64,000 nt of DNA from Akebia trifoliata (taxonomy: Eukaryota > Streptophyta > Magnoliopsida > Ranunculales > Lardizabalaceae): contig CM030706.1 in assembly GCA_017979445.1 (NCBI GenBank), positions 12,572,967 through 12,636,966 on the forward strand, written 5' to 3'. Below the pieces are notes generated by a model. The model had not been told where the DNA came from, did no database searches, and saw only the letters and a program-made list of their open reading frames with translations. Made by a program: the position numbers and the translations under genes. Shown one piece after another: positions 1-11,152 of the stretch (the first letter of the stretch is position 1; every line of letters starts with the position of its first letter).

Positions 1-1250
1 AGGAGCATGAGCTATTAAAAAAAACAACAGCCATTTACAATGCCTCAACACCATTGATTGCATCATCTCCCTCATCTTCACTTCATCTCCCTCTCTCCAA
101 ATCTATCCTTGTTGTCCCACGTTTTTTTGGAGAAAGGAAGAAGAAGAAAAACCAGAGAGAAAGGTGTTCATTTTGACTGGAGCCATTAAAAAAAAAAATC
201 AGCAACTCATCTCTCTCTCTCACGTCTTTGATCTCCACGTTTCCTTATATAATATTCATTCATCTTTTAGCCTTGCATCTCTACCTTTCCTTATCATCTT
301 CATCTCTTAAAAAAAATAAATAAATAAATAAATAAATAAAATAAAAAACAGCAACTTCTTATTCTCTACATAATCTGCAACATTGCTGATTCCCAAACGC
401 ACCTAACCTTGTTGTAACGCCTCAACTCTTTTATGAAGCTTCATTACATGTCCAAATACAGCCCCTTAAAATGTTTTACATCGTCTTCTTAACTCACTGC
501 CCAGCCCCTTGCAACACAGCCTCTCACTATCCATTCCATCACCTCTATTAAACCTGCAACACAGCAACGTTCAGCCATTGCTACAGCCCTATAGCAGCCC
601 CTTATCATTTCTTTTTCACGTTCCTCACTTCCTATAACATCTTCTCCATCTCCTAGCCTTTCTCTAGTTTTCGTATCCCCTACAAATAAACGATATTACC
701 TCACTTCTCGTCAGTTCAAGGTCTGTTGCAGCCTCTTCACTACCTTCATCTTCCACAACGAATAGTCACAAGTTTTGGAGATCATACCTGAAGGAATCGA
801 CCCTTGTCATCCCCACGTAGGTGAGTTTATTTTTTTTAGTTCTTATTTATTTTTTTATTTTTCTTTTTTCTCTCTTTTCATGTTCTCCTTGATTTATTTT
901 TCATATATGGGTAGGATTAAGGATGTAGTGTTTGTGTAATTTTTCTCTTTTGTTTATGTTGCTTATTGGTAGGATAGAGGTTATATATATTTTATGTTTT
1001 CTTTTTTTAATTTTTTGAATCAATTCACCGATTTTTAGGGTAGGCGTGGCACTATGGCAATCTTTACGATTTCGAATTATTAGTGGATCGATTCGCACAT
1101 TTTGTTGATAAATTGATTGGTTAACTTGTTAATATCAAGATGGTGGACCGGCTCATTGTTGATATTTATCCGGTTGATTTGTCAATTTTTGCGGTTATTG
1201 GGTCAACTCATCAATGTTGATATTAATCAACTCATTTTATTTTTGTACAT
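1..1250. other. AT-rich leader region without recognisable gene
   Basis: No coding sequence is supported here. The stretch holds A-rich runs, a TAAA-type microsatellite near 305-350 and a pyrimidine-rich segment to about 780. A donor-like site (CCACGTAGGTGAGT) lies near 815-830, followed by T-rich sequence. It may be the upstream part of the Ogre/Tat 3' untranslated region that follows, or flanking DNA; I cannot tell which. No gag-pol is visible, so any coding part of that element lies left of the window or is lost. Confidence 0.4.
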
Positions 1251-1259
1251 ATAAATTAA

Positions 1260-1935
1260 ATCGAATAAAAATCAACAAGTTGACTCGTTGATTTTTTGTG
1301 TGCATTGGAAATTTCAAATCGAAATATTCTATGAAATTGAGTATTTGAGTCAACTCGTTGGTTTTAATACACATGGCATTTCAAAAATCGAGTTTCTTTG
1401 ATAAAAATTATGAGTCAACTCTTTGATTTTAATGTATGTGGCGATTTTCCAAAAAAAATCAAGATCCTTTTGATTAACAAATTGCGAGTTGACTCACTGA
1501 TTTTAGGGACATTGAAGATTTAAATCGATTTTATTTTTAAATTAAGCAAGCGGGTTAAATCACCGATTTAATACACGTGGCGATTCCAAAAAATTAGGAT
1601 TCTTTTGGTTAGTGAGTCGACTCGCTAATTTTGGGGACATTGAGAATTCGAATCGAATTTTTTAAAAAATTAAGCACGTGTGTTAAATCACCGATTTAAT
1701 ACACGTGGAATTTCAAAAAAATTAGGATTCTTTTGGTTAACAAATTGCGAGTCGACTCGTTGATTTTGGGGACATTGAGAATTCGAATCGAATTTTTTTT
1801 AAAATTAGGCACGTGGGTTAAATCACCGATTTAATACATGTGGCAATTCCAAAAAATTAGGATTCTTTTGATTAACAAATTGCGAGTCGACTCGCTGATT
1901 TTGGAGACATTGAGAATGCGAATCAAATTTTTTTT
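1260..1935 (+). repeat. Tandem repeat, about 135-bp unit
   Basis: A motif beginning GACATTGAGAATTCGAATCG recurs at about 1636, 1771 and 1906, a 135-bp spacing, with a more diverged copy at about 1508. Each unit also carries GAGTCGACTCG, CACCGATTTAATACA and ACGTGG-type submotifs. Decayed versions of GAGTCAACTCGTTGATTTT extend left to about 1260. The order and decay suggest amplification inside the 3' untranslated region of the surrounding retroelement. Confidence 0.8.
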
Positions 1936-2049
1936 ATACTCAGTCCTAAGCTTACCCATGAAAGTCCTCCTAAATACCGTGCGAGAAGTCAAGGAAGATA
2001 GCAAAGCATGATCAGACAGCAACTCCAGAAGTTCAGAAGGGAAAACGAT

Positions 2050-2345
2050 AAAAAAATGAAAAGGCCTGCTAAGTTGAAAACCCGAAACGGGCGGCTTAGG
2101 CAAAAATTAAGGTAAGCTCACAAGGTTGAAAATCTAAAAGGACGCCCTTGGCAACAATCAGAGCAAAGAAAAAAAAATTTGTAAGCTCGCTAGATCGAAA
2201 ACCTAAAAAGACGATCTAGGCAAAAGCTAGAGCATGCTCGCTAGATAAAAAACCTGAATAGGCAATCTAGGCAAAACTTAGAGCTATCAAAAAATAAAAG
2301 AAAATCTCCGTTGAGTTGAAAAGTTGAAAAGATAGCCCGTGCCGA
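2050..2345 (+). repeat. Short tandem repeat, about 55-bp unit
   Basis: Four to five imperfect copies of a unit of the form (T)AAGCTCGCTAGAT..GAAAACC..AAAAGACGATCTAGGCAAAA..AGAGC follow one another at about 2056, 2112, 2180, 2233 and 2300. Similar TTGAAAACCCGAAA..CTTAGGCAAAA units are familiar from 3' regions of plant Tat/Ogre elements (recognised from memory, not searched). The copies differ by substitutions and small indels, so this is an old array. Confidence 0.65.
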
Positions 2346-2934
2346 AATATCAGAAATCCGAATGATCAAGTTTCAATATCCAGTTTGAACCAAATATAGA
2401 CTTAGTGGATACAAGTATCTCGACTATGATTGATCTGAAGAGTTTCATATCCCTAAGTGAACCGACGGGGAGAAAGAACAAATTCTATGATGAATTTCAG
2501 AAAGAAATATTTTGTTCCAATGTCTTTGAGCCTGACTCAAAATCTTCAATATAAAAAGTCAAAATTAAAAGTTAAACCTTTATTGCGCTTGCGGTAATCA
2601 AGGATTTCAAACTTTCATAACAAGGGCACTTCCTTTTTTCTAAAGAGTACAGTTTCCCCTCTTACACTAGGGGCATTTATTTTCAAATTATATTCAATTA
2701 TCCCTAGTGCAATGTTCCTTGTCAAATTAGGGGCATTTTTGTTCTGATGCCTGGTCAATTTCAACCCCAAAAGGATAAGGTTAACTTTGCATTAAAGGTT
2801 ACCCTCTTGATAGCAATTTTGAAAACTCCTCAGATTCAAAGAGAGTTAAAATATTTACCAGACCTTCATAAAATCCAACTTTTTATTAAAAAAAAAAGTT
2901 AAATGCGAGGTTAATCCCCCGTTTGTTCCCTCAA

Positions 2935-5900
2935 AGCTTAGTTCATTATTCTTGCACCCTGGGCAGGTAGAATAGAACTTCCTAAAAAAGAAAAAAATTA
3001 GTTCATTACTTTTTCACTCCGAATAGGTAGAGTAGAACTTCCCAGAAAAAATTAGTTCATACTCTTTCACTTTGAGTAGGTAGAGTAGAACTTCCAAAAA
3101 AAAAAAATTAGTTCATTACTCTTTCACTCCGAGTAGGTAGAGTAGAACTTCCAAAAAAAAAATTAGTTCATTACTCTTTCACCCTGGACAGGTAGAGTAG
3201 GACTCCCAAAACAATTAGTTCATTACTCTTTCACTCCGAGTAAGTAGAGTAGAAGTTCCCAAAATAATTAATCCATTACTCTTTCACCCTGGGCAGGTAG
3301 AGTAGGATTCCCAAAACAATTAGTTCATTACTCTTTCACTCCGAGTAAGTAGAGTAGAACTTCCCAAAATAATTAGTTCATTACTCTTTCACCCTGGGCA
3401 GGTAGAGTAGGACTCTCAAAAAGCTTGGTTCATTACTCTTTCACTCCGAGTAGGTAGAGTAGAACTTTCCAAAAAAAATTTAGTTCATTACTCTTTCACC
3501 CTGGGCAGGTAGAGTAGGACTCCTAAAAAATTAGTTCATTACTCTTTCACTCCGAGTAGGTAGAGTAGAACTTCCAAAAAAAAAATTAGTTCATTACTCT
3601 TTCACTCCGAGTAGGTAGAGTAGAACTTCCAAAAAAAAAATTAGTTCATTACTCTTTCACCCTGGGCAGGTAGAGTAGGACTCCCAAAACAATTAGTTCA
3701 TTACTCTTTCACTCCGAGTAGGTAGAGTAGAACTTCCCAAAATAATTAATCCATTACTCTTTCACCCTGGGCAGGTAGAGTAGGATTCCCAAAACAATTA
3801 GTTCATTACTCTTTCACTCCGAGTAAGTAGAGTAGAACTTCCCAAAATAATTAGTTCATTACTCTTTCACCCTGGGCAGGTAGAGTAGGACTCTCAAAAA
3901 GCTTGGTTCATTACTCTTTCACTCCGAGTAGGTAGAGTAGAACTTTCCAAAAAAAAAATTTAGTTCATTACTCTTTCACCCTGGGCAGGTAGAGTAGGAC
4001 TCCTAAAAAATTAGTTCATTACTCTTTCACTCCGAGTAGGTAGAGTAGAACTTCCAAAAAAAAAATTAGTTCATTACTCTTTCACCCTGGGCAGGTAGAG
4101 TAGGACTCCCAAAACAATTAGTTCATTACTCTTTCACTCCGAGTAGGTAGAGTAGAACTTCCCAAAATAATTAATCCATTACTCTTTCACCCTGGGCAGG
4201 TAGAGTAGGATTCCCAAAACAATTAGTTCATTACTCTTTCACTCCGAGTAAGTAGAGTAGAAGTTCCCAAAATAATTAGTTCATTACTCTTTCACCCTGG
4301 GCAGGTAAAGTAGGACTCTCAAAAAGCTTGGTTCATTACTCTTTCACTCCGAGTAGGTAGAGTAGAACTTTCCAAAAAAAAATTTAGTTCATTACTCTTT
4401 CACCCTGGGCAGGTAGAGTAGGACTCCTAAAAAATTAGTTCATTACTCTTTCACTCCGAGTAGGTAGAGTAGAACTTCCAAAAAAAAAATTAGTTCATTA
4501 CTCTTTCACCCTGGGCAGGTAGAGTAGGACTCCCAAAACAATTAGTTCATTACTCTTTCACTCCGAGTAGGTAGAGTAGAACTTCCCAAAATAATTAATT
4601 CATTACTCTTTCACCCTGGGCAGGTAGAGTAGGATTCCCAAAACAATTAGTTCATTACTCTTTCACTCCGAGTAGGTAGAGTAGAACTTCCCAAAATAAT
4701 TAGTTCATTACTCTTTCACCCTGGGCAGGTAGAGTAGGACTCTCAAAAAGCTTGGTTCATTACTCTTTTACTCCGAGTAGGTAGAGTAGAACTTTCCAAA
4801 AAAAAATTTAGTTCATTACTCTTTCACCCTGGGCAGGTAGAGTAGGACTCTCAAAAAGCTTGGTTCATTACTCTTTCACTCCGAGTAGGTAGAGTAGAAC
4901 TTTCCAAAAAAAAATTTAGTTCATTACTCTTTCACCCTGGGCAGGTAGAGTAGGACTCCTAAAAAATTAGTTCATTACTCTTTCACCCTGGGCAGGTAGA
5001 GTAGGACTCCTAAAAAATTAGTTCATTACTCTTTCACTCCGAGTAGGTAGAGTAGAACTTCCAAAAAAAAAATTAGTTCATTACTCTTTCACTCCGAGTA
5101 GGTAGAGTAGAACTTCCAAAAAAAAAATTAGTTCATTACTCTTTCACCCTGGGCAGGTAGAGTAGGACTCCCAAAACAATTAGTTCATTACTCTTTCACT
5201 CCGAGTAGGTAGAGTAGAACTTCCCAAAATAATTAATCCATTACTCTTTCACCCTGGGCAGGTAGAGTAGGATTCCTAAAACAATTAGTTCATTACTCTT
5301 TCACTCCGAGTAAGTAGAGTAGAACTTCCCAAAATAATTAGTTCATTACTCTTTCACCCTGGGCAGGTAGAGTAGGACTCTCAAAAAGCTTGGTTCATTA
5401 CTCTTTCACTCCGAGTAGGTAGAGTAGAACTTTCCAAAAAAAAATTTAGTTCATTACTCTTTCACCCTGGGCAGGTAGAGTAGGACTCCTAAAAAATTAG
5501 TTCATTACTCTTTCACTCCGAGTAGGTAGAGTAGAACTTCCAAAAAAAAAATTAGTTCATTACTCTTTCACCCTGGGCAGGTAGAGTAGGACTCCCAAAA
5601 CAATTAGTTCATTACTCTTTCACTCCGAGTAGGTAGAGAGTAGAACTTCCCAAAATAATTAATTCATTACTCTTTCACCCTGGGCAGGTAGAGTAGGATT
5701 CCCAAAACAATTAGTTCATTACTCTTTCACTCCGAGTAGGTAGAGTAGAACTTCCCAAAATAATTAGTTCATTACTCTTTCACCCTGGGCAGGTAGAGTA
5801 GGACTCTCAAAAAGCTTGGTTCATTACTCTTTTACTCCGAGTAGGTAGAGTAGAACTTTCCAAAAAAAAATTTAGTTCATTACTCTTTCACCCTGGGCAG

Positions 5901-6735
5901 GTAGAGTAGGACTCCTAAAAAATTAGTTCATTACTCTTTCACTCCGAGTAGGTAGAGTAGAACTTCCCAAAAAAATTAGTTCATTACTCTTTCACCCTGG
6001 GCAAGTAGAGTAGGACTTCTGAAAAGCTTAGTTCATTACTCTTTCACTCCGGGTAGGAAGAGTAGAACTTCCCAAAAAAAATTTAGTTCATTACTCTTTC
6101 ACTCCGAGTAGGTAGAGTAGAACTTTCCAAAAAAAAAATTAGTTCATTACTCTTTCACCCTGGGCAGGTAGAGTAGGACTCCTAAAAAATTAGTTCATTA
6201 CTTTTTCACTCCGAGTAGGTAGAGTAGAACTTCCCAAAAAAATTAGTTCATTACTCTTTCACCCTGGGCAAGTAGAATAGGACTTCTAAAAAGCTTAGTT
6301 CATTACTCTTTCACTCCGGGTAGGAAGAGTAGAACCTCCCAAAAAAAATTTAGTTCATTACTCTTTCACTCCAAGTAGGTAGAGTAGAGTAGAACTTTCC
6401 AAAAAAAAAAAAAATAGTTCATTACTCTTTCACCCTGGGCAGGTAGAGTAGGACTCCTAAAAAATTAGTTCATTACTCTTTCACCCTGGGCAGGTAGAGT
6501 AGGACTTCTAAAAAGCTTAGTTCATTACTCTTTCACTCCGAGTAGGTAGAGTAGAACTTCCAAAAAAAAAAAAAACAAAAATAGTTCATTACTCTTTCAC
6601 TCCAGGTAGGTAGAGTAGAACTTCCCAAAAAAAATTTAGTGCATTACTCTTTCACTCTTAGTAGGTAGAATAAGACTCTCAAAAAAATATAAATTTATTA
6701 CTCTTTCACCTAGAGTAGGTAGAGTAGGACAATTA
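2935..6735 (+). repeat. Large minisatellite of about 53-bp units with higher-order structure
   Basis: About 70 units share the core TTCATTACTCTTTCAC. Two main unit types exist: one continues CCTGGGCAGGTAGAGTAGGACTCC, the other TCCGAGTAGGTAGAGTAGAACTTCC. They mostly alternate, separated by A-runs or AAGCTTGG variants. A marker junction, AATTAATCCATTACTC or its AATTAATTCATT variant, recurs at about 3267, 3745, 4169, 4585, 5231 and 5659, so blocks of roughly 420-480 bp have been copied as higher-order repeats. The array ends in progressively diverged units near 6600-6735. It lies within the retroelement's 3' region and has no coding potential. Confidence 0.93.
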
Positions 6736-7075
6736 ACTTTCTCCCAACTTTTGCTCAGATTTGTCTCAAATATCATTCAAATTTTCTCGAGTTTTGTTTT
6801 ACTCAGATTTTACTCAATTTCACACAGTGCACACACTTGCACTTTTTAGTCAAGGAGAATTCTCTAAAATTCAAGGATCTGACACTGTCAGTGAGAGCTC
6901 TCGCTCAAGGACCTGACAACTTTTTAGTTCGGGGAGAGCTTTACTTTCAAGGATCCAAACACCCCGACGAATTGCTAAATCAGGCTGCAAAATGAACTGT
7001 CACTAGATTTGGCATTCAGATATCGCACTATCTACCAAAATAGATTTGCTATCTAGTTTGCTTCAACCCTCTGCC

Positions 7076-7088
7076 AAAGAGGGGCATC
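7076..7088 (+). promoter_or_regulatory. Polypurine tract of the Ogre/Tat element
   Basis: The purine run AAAGAGGGG followed by CATC lies immediately 5' of the LTR start TGTAGACACC. This is the expected primer site for plus-strand DNA synthesis and fixes the element on the + strand. Confidence 0.7.
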
Positions 7089-8794
7089 TGTAGACACCCC
7101 ATTTTTGCACTCGCCTGATTAATCAACTCGTCAATCCGATTGCAATGATTCCCAATGATGGATGTGTATTCCATTGCTTTATTTTGTTACCAGATGTGTT
7201 TCAGAAATCTGGATGAGGTATCTGGAATTGACAAAACCTTAGAAACCACGCTACGCTAGGAAAATACGACCCCATAAACATAGAAATCATCATCTTGCAG
7301 ACCAAAAAGAAACTTCACGATAAAAATCACTAAAAAATTACCAAAATACCCCTAACCTCAAAACAACCCTAGAGCCTACGTTATGCTTAGGAAAACTCTC
7401 TCGAACACATAAAATAATAAATCGGAACCAAATAAATCATTTCACCAATTTTAACAGAATTTGACAAAATTACGAAAATGCCCCTCATAAAGTTCACAAT
7501 CATTTCACATAAAAATTTTCATAAATGACACAAACCAACATTCTCATTGAATTCCTTACGAAAAACTGATTCTAAAACATCCTAGAACATTAAAAACCGA
7601 CTTGAAACGTGAAAAGTCCTCTCCGGGGGCAAAACGGTAATTTCATAATTTTCATAATTAAAAAATTCGAAATTAATAAATAAAATATTAATTAATTAAA
7701 GTGAAACATTGATTTAAAAATTTGAACCTAAAAAATCGATCAATCGGACTTTCAGGTAAAATTGTTGAGGGTTCGTGGGATATTTCTTTAAGGACCCCTC
7801 CATTTGGGGGTCCAAAGAATTAAAGAAATAATGGAAGGGGGTTCTCCAAAATTTAAAGTCAATCAAGCAAGACTGTAGTCAAAGTATTAAAGTCAATCAA
7901 GTGAGACTAAAGTCAAAATTAAAGTCAATTAAGCAAGACTGAAGTCAAAATATTAAAAGTCAATCAAATAAGACTAAAGTCAAAACATTAAAAGTCAATC
8001 ATATAAGACCAAAAGTCATAATAGAATTCTAATTAAATAATAACTCTATCTAATAGAGTTCTAACTTAAAAACAATTCTACCTAAAACAATTCTAATTAA
8101 AACATAATTCTACCTAAAACAATTTTAACTAAAACACAACTCTAATTAAACACTAACTCTATCCAAATCAACCTTAAAAAAATTCTATAAATAGAGGTGC
8201 TCACACCCTATTTTCGTATCAAATCATAAACCCTAAGAGAAGTAGGTCTAGAAGCTCCCTTAACCCCCCATAAACCCTAGTTTTGGAGTCCCAACTCCTT
8301 AACTAACATCCCTCCTTCAATTTTAGTCTAGAAAACACCTAAAATCCCTCCAAAAACACCCCCAAATCCGCAACAAACTTGATGAGTTCAGATCCAAAAA
8401 TAAGGAGATACCTTGATCTAGGAGATCCGAAGTCAAATCCGGAGACAGAACGAAGCAAGGGAATACAATACAAGGAGCTCTTTTTGTCAGATCTGAGGGA
8501 ACAAAATCCTTGCTATCGGAAAGGTATGTAATTTTTTTATTTTTATCTAGGTTTTTAGCAATGTGATATATTTGGGAAGTTAGTAGAGACCGGCTTTGGC
8601 CGGGCGGGGTTGGTGCCTAACACCTTCCAACCCCGTAACTTGATCCCCGAATTCAAATTTTTTTATGGTAGATTAATTCTTTTTATCCATGTTAGAGTCA
8701 GTTTGGTTCCTAGACCACAATAACTAGGTGGCGACTCCCAAACCTCAAGGGTCAAAAATGGATCCGCGCACCCCGCGGATCGAGGGCGCTTTCA
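7089..8794 (+). mobile_element. 3' LTR of the Ogre/Tat element
   Basis: The LTR starts TGTAGACACCCC and ends near GCGCTTTCA, giving about 1.7 kb. The internal part is AT-rich, with a TATA-like site in TTCTATAAATAGAGG near 8186 followed by a run of CCCTAA/CCCTAG motifs, consistent with promoter and transcript start. The 3' part holds two adjacent hairpins (8590-8635) and GGTGGCGACTCC (8727-8738). The partner 5' LTR is outside the window, so a target-site duplication cannot be checked; GCTTC follows the end. The 3' boundary is inferred from the terminal CA and could shift by a few bases. Confidence 0.6.
8590..8635 (+). other. Double hairpin in Ogre/Tat LTR (copy 1)
   Basis: Hairpin A is CCGGC/GCCGG with a TTTG loop (8590-8603). 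Hairpin B follows after one base: CGGGGTTGG (8605-8613) pairs perfectly with CCAACCCCG (8627-8635) around the 13-nt loop TGCCTAACACCTT. The same arrangement, with a different stem sequence and an identical B loop, occurs at 54417-54462. Function is unknown; location in the 3' half of the LTR suggests a role in transcript ends, dimerisation or packaging, which is inference. Confidence 0.75.
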
Positions 8795-9477
8795 GCTTCA
8801 AAACAAGACTATGGATCAAAACTCAAGTCAATTGATCAAGATTATATCGTAGTGCCATGGTCAACAGCTACGACGCGGTTAACGAAGAAAGTCAAGCCTC
8901 AAAATTTGTATTGAGGCTTGACGGATGAAAAACATTCGTATTGAAGTAGGACTTGAGTATTTTTGTAATCACGAAATATTTTCGAAACCCTAATTACCTA
9001 AGAAACCCTAATCTAGTCTCTCTATAAATATGAGACCAGACTAAAGGGTAAAAATCTCCAATCCCCCGGAGGGATTTCTCATCTCCTTGGAGATCAACTT
9101 CTCTTTTTTTAGTTTAGATTTTTAGATTTTTCTTACTTAATTTTACGAAAGTTGTCAAGAGGTTCTGTCAATTTCAAGTCAAGAAGCGATACAAATATTT
9201 TTTTCTTTCACTATCTTATTTTTTACTTTATTTTATTTTATTATTTATTGTTCTTGCGATGATTGTTGGCTAAATCTCCGTTAAATCGATTTAGGAAGTC
9301 GGAACAAGATTTATCAGTATTTTAATTGTTCTTGTAATTACTTCATAGTTTTATTGTGATAGTGCTAGGTTTTTATTATTAGGTTAACCGTTGAATGTTT
9401 CTCAAAGTTCTGATGATTTTTTCTTTTATTTTAGTCATATCACGCATGATTTTTTCATTCAATTCAATAATTTGAAT
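8795..9477. other. Unassigned region between retroelement LTR and duplicated block
   Basis: No open reading frame of note. A TATA-like site (TCTCTATAAATATGAG near 9019-9034) is followed by a CCGGAGGGATTTCTC segment, which looks like a core promoter or another LTR remnant. The right half is T-rich. Nothing here is repeated at the cyclophilin locus; homology to that locus begins at about 9478. Confidence 0.4.
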
Positions 9478-10800
9478 TGTTGATTTTGACGATTCATGTT
9501 TAAATGTCAAGCTTAACATTTTATAAGCATTGATCATGACGTTTTAAAATGTTGATCTAAAAGATTGGAGTAAAAGAAAGAAAAAATTACTAGAAAGAAA
9601 TCCCCCCGTCAGGATTCCTTAATTAATTTTTTCAAAAAATTGTCGAGTTAGTTGGAAAATTTTATTGGACTAATTTACATAAATATATTAATGTTTCTAC
9701 ATATGATTAAAATATTAACTTGTTTGTAAATGGTGATGATTATTCCAAACTTTGAAGTTACTTAATGATAGGTTTCTATCAAACTTGTAAGGATGTTTAG
9801 TATTTCTTATAAATTATTTTCTTATTATTTGTTTTAGACTACTTGGAGAGAGTTTTAGTCTTGATTCTTGTAGAGGTGTTTTTTGTGACTACCTCATGAT
9901 GATTTGCAGAGCCTCCCTATTTCTTGTTCCACAGAGTCTCTGATGCCAAAGTCAGAAATAGAATGCACAAAAATCTAGAGTTTTAGGAATAGAGAATCAT
10001 ATCCCCATGCCTGTGGCTCCCTCTTTATTTATAAGGAATGTGTTCTTCCTTTTTTTCTACGTTTTTCCTCCTTATCCCTTTTTATTTAGGGATAAGATTC
10101 GTGGGAAATCCTCTAGCCCTCCTTGAGTTATAAAACTCAAATCTCGAGAATTCTAGAATTAGAATTCTTTCTGCTTACAGAAATAAGTTTCCCCAACCTT
10201 ATTCCGAACCTATCTCCTTGGATCCTTACCCTAGTGTTACAAATCTTCAAGTCGGAATTTTGTTCCCCATTAAACTACATAATCTGTACTGACACATGTC
10301 ATTATCTTAGAGGTTAAGGATTTTATCCCTCCACAATTTTTTTAAAAAGATAAAAAAGAAATGTAAGAAAAATAAAAGCTCCTATTTGCTTTTTAAGAAG
10401 GTAGATGATTTAAAAAAATATTTATACTCGATCTTAATTACCTTTGTTTATTTTCATAAAAAGATAACATTAAATCATCAATAATGTGGATAGGCCACCA
10501 CTTGATGCTAATCAATCTTAACTGCACACTTTGATGGGCTTGGACTTGAGGCCCATCCCAACGTGAGCCCATTAATACTGTCCACTATTCTCTTTTTAGA
10601 TTGCATTGGGGGCTTTCAGTCACACAATAAGAGATGCAGAGCAGCTCAACAAACGCTAGAAAATGAAGCAATTATTCTCACAAACTTTGCCATTTTGTGC
10701 TCAAATTCTTAAGTCACCTCATTCAAAAACTTAAATCATCTCTCAAAGGGAGCTCGCAATTAGCATTGGGTCTTGTGATAAAGAAGAGTTGTTGGAACCG
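9478..10800 (+). pseudogene. Truncated duplicate of the CYP26-2 promoter and first-exon start
   Basis: From TTGATTTTGACGATTCATG (about 9478) the sequence runs co-linear with the upstream region of the intact cyclophilin gene (38496 onward), to about 10490 against 39512. It skips about 265 bp present at the main locus (39513-39779), continues 10493-10625 against 39780-39928, skips a further 87 bp or so, and resumes into the coding start. The start codon is at 10663. The first codons match the intact gene, but small deletions and a CAA-to-TAA change stop translation after 23 codons. A further internal deletion joins the segment matching 40181 directly to the GATAAAGAAGA segment matching 40284, after which homology is lost. 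The copy is a derived pseudogene fragment on the same strand, ending about 350 bp before the MCCB start, and may contribute promoter sequence to MCCB. Confidence 0.88.
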
Positions 10801-11152
10801 TTGTCGGAGCTTCGTTGTAGGTCGAAACTTGATTAGCACGCTGGAGAAGGAGGAAAGGGACTCTGCTAGGGTTTGGGAAACGGAAACTCAAATCGTTTAT
10901 TTATTTATTTATTTTTTCTTTTGGTTTTAGAATTTTGTGTGACATGGCAGATTGCTTATGTGGCAGAAAATATAGAGATTTGTGTTGTTAATCAAACGGT
11001 TACCAACCAATCTCTCTCCCACGAACAAGCGTGCGAGGGCCGGACTCAATACTTATCAAATTATATGTGTAGATAAAACTGCGAAAGCTGGAAGACGATA
11101 AAAATCTGCAGTTTTTTCGGATAGAAAAGTTTGAGATAATCAGGTTGTAAAA

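Larger units (their letters stand above)
1251..8794 (+). mobile_element. 3' portion of an Ogre/Tat-type Ty3/gypsy retrotransposon
   Basis: Three successive tandem-repeat blocks (about 135-bp, 55-bp and 53-bp units) lead into a purine-rich tract (AAAGAGGGG, 7076-7084). A long terminal repeat then opens with TGTAGACACCCCATTT at 7089 and closes near TTTCA at 8794. Long repeat-filled regions between pol and the 3' LTR are a hallmark of the Tat/Ogre lineage. The LTR also carries two motifs typical of these LTRs, TGCCTAACACCTTCC and GGTGGCGACTCC. No gag, protease, reverse transcriptase or integrase is present, so only the 3' end lies in the window. The + orientation follows from the polypurine tract preceding the LTR. 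The exact left edge is uncertain. Confidence 0.7.

Noticed and set aside
2935..6735. Regular short repeats reminiscent of a CRISPR array
   Set aside because: Units are contiguous 53-bp minisatellite copies without unique spacers, in plant nuclear DNA, inside a retroelement.
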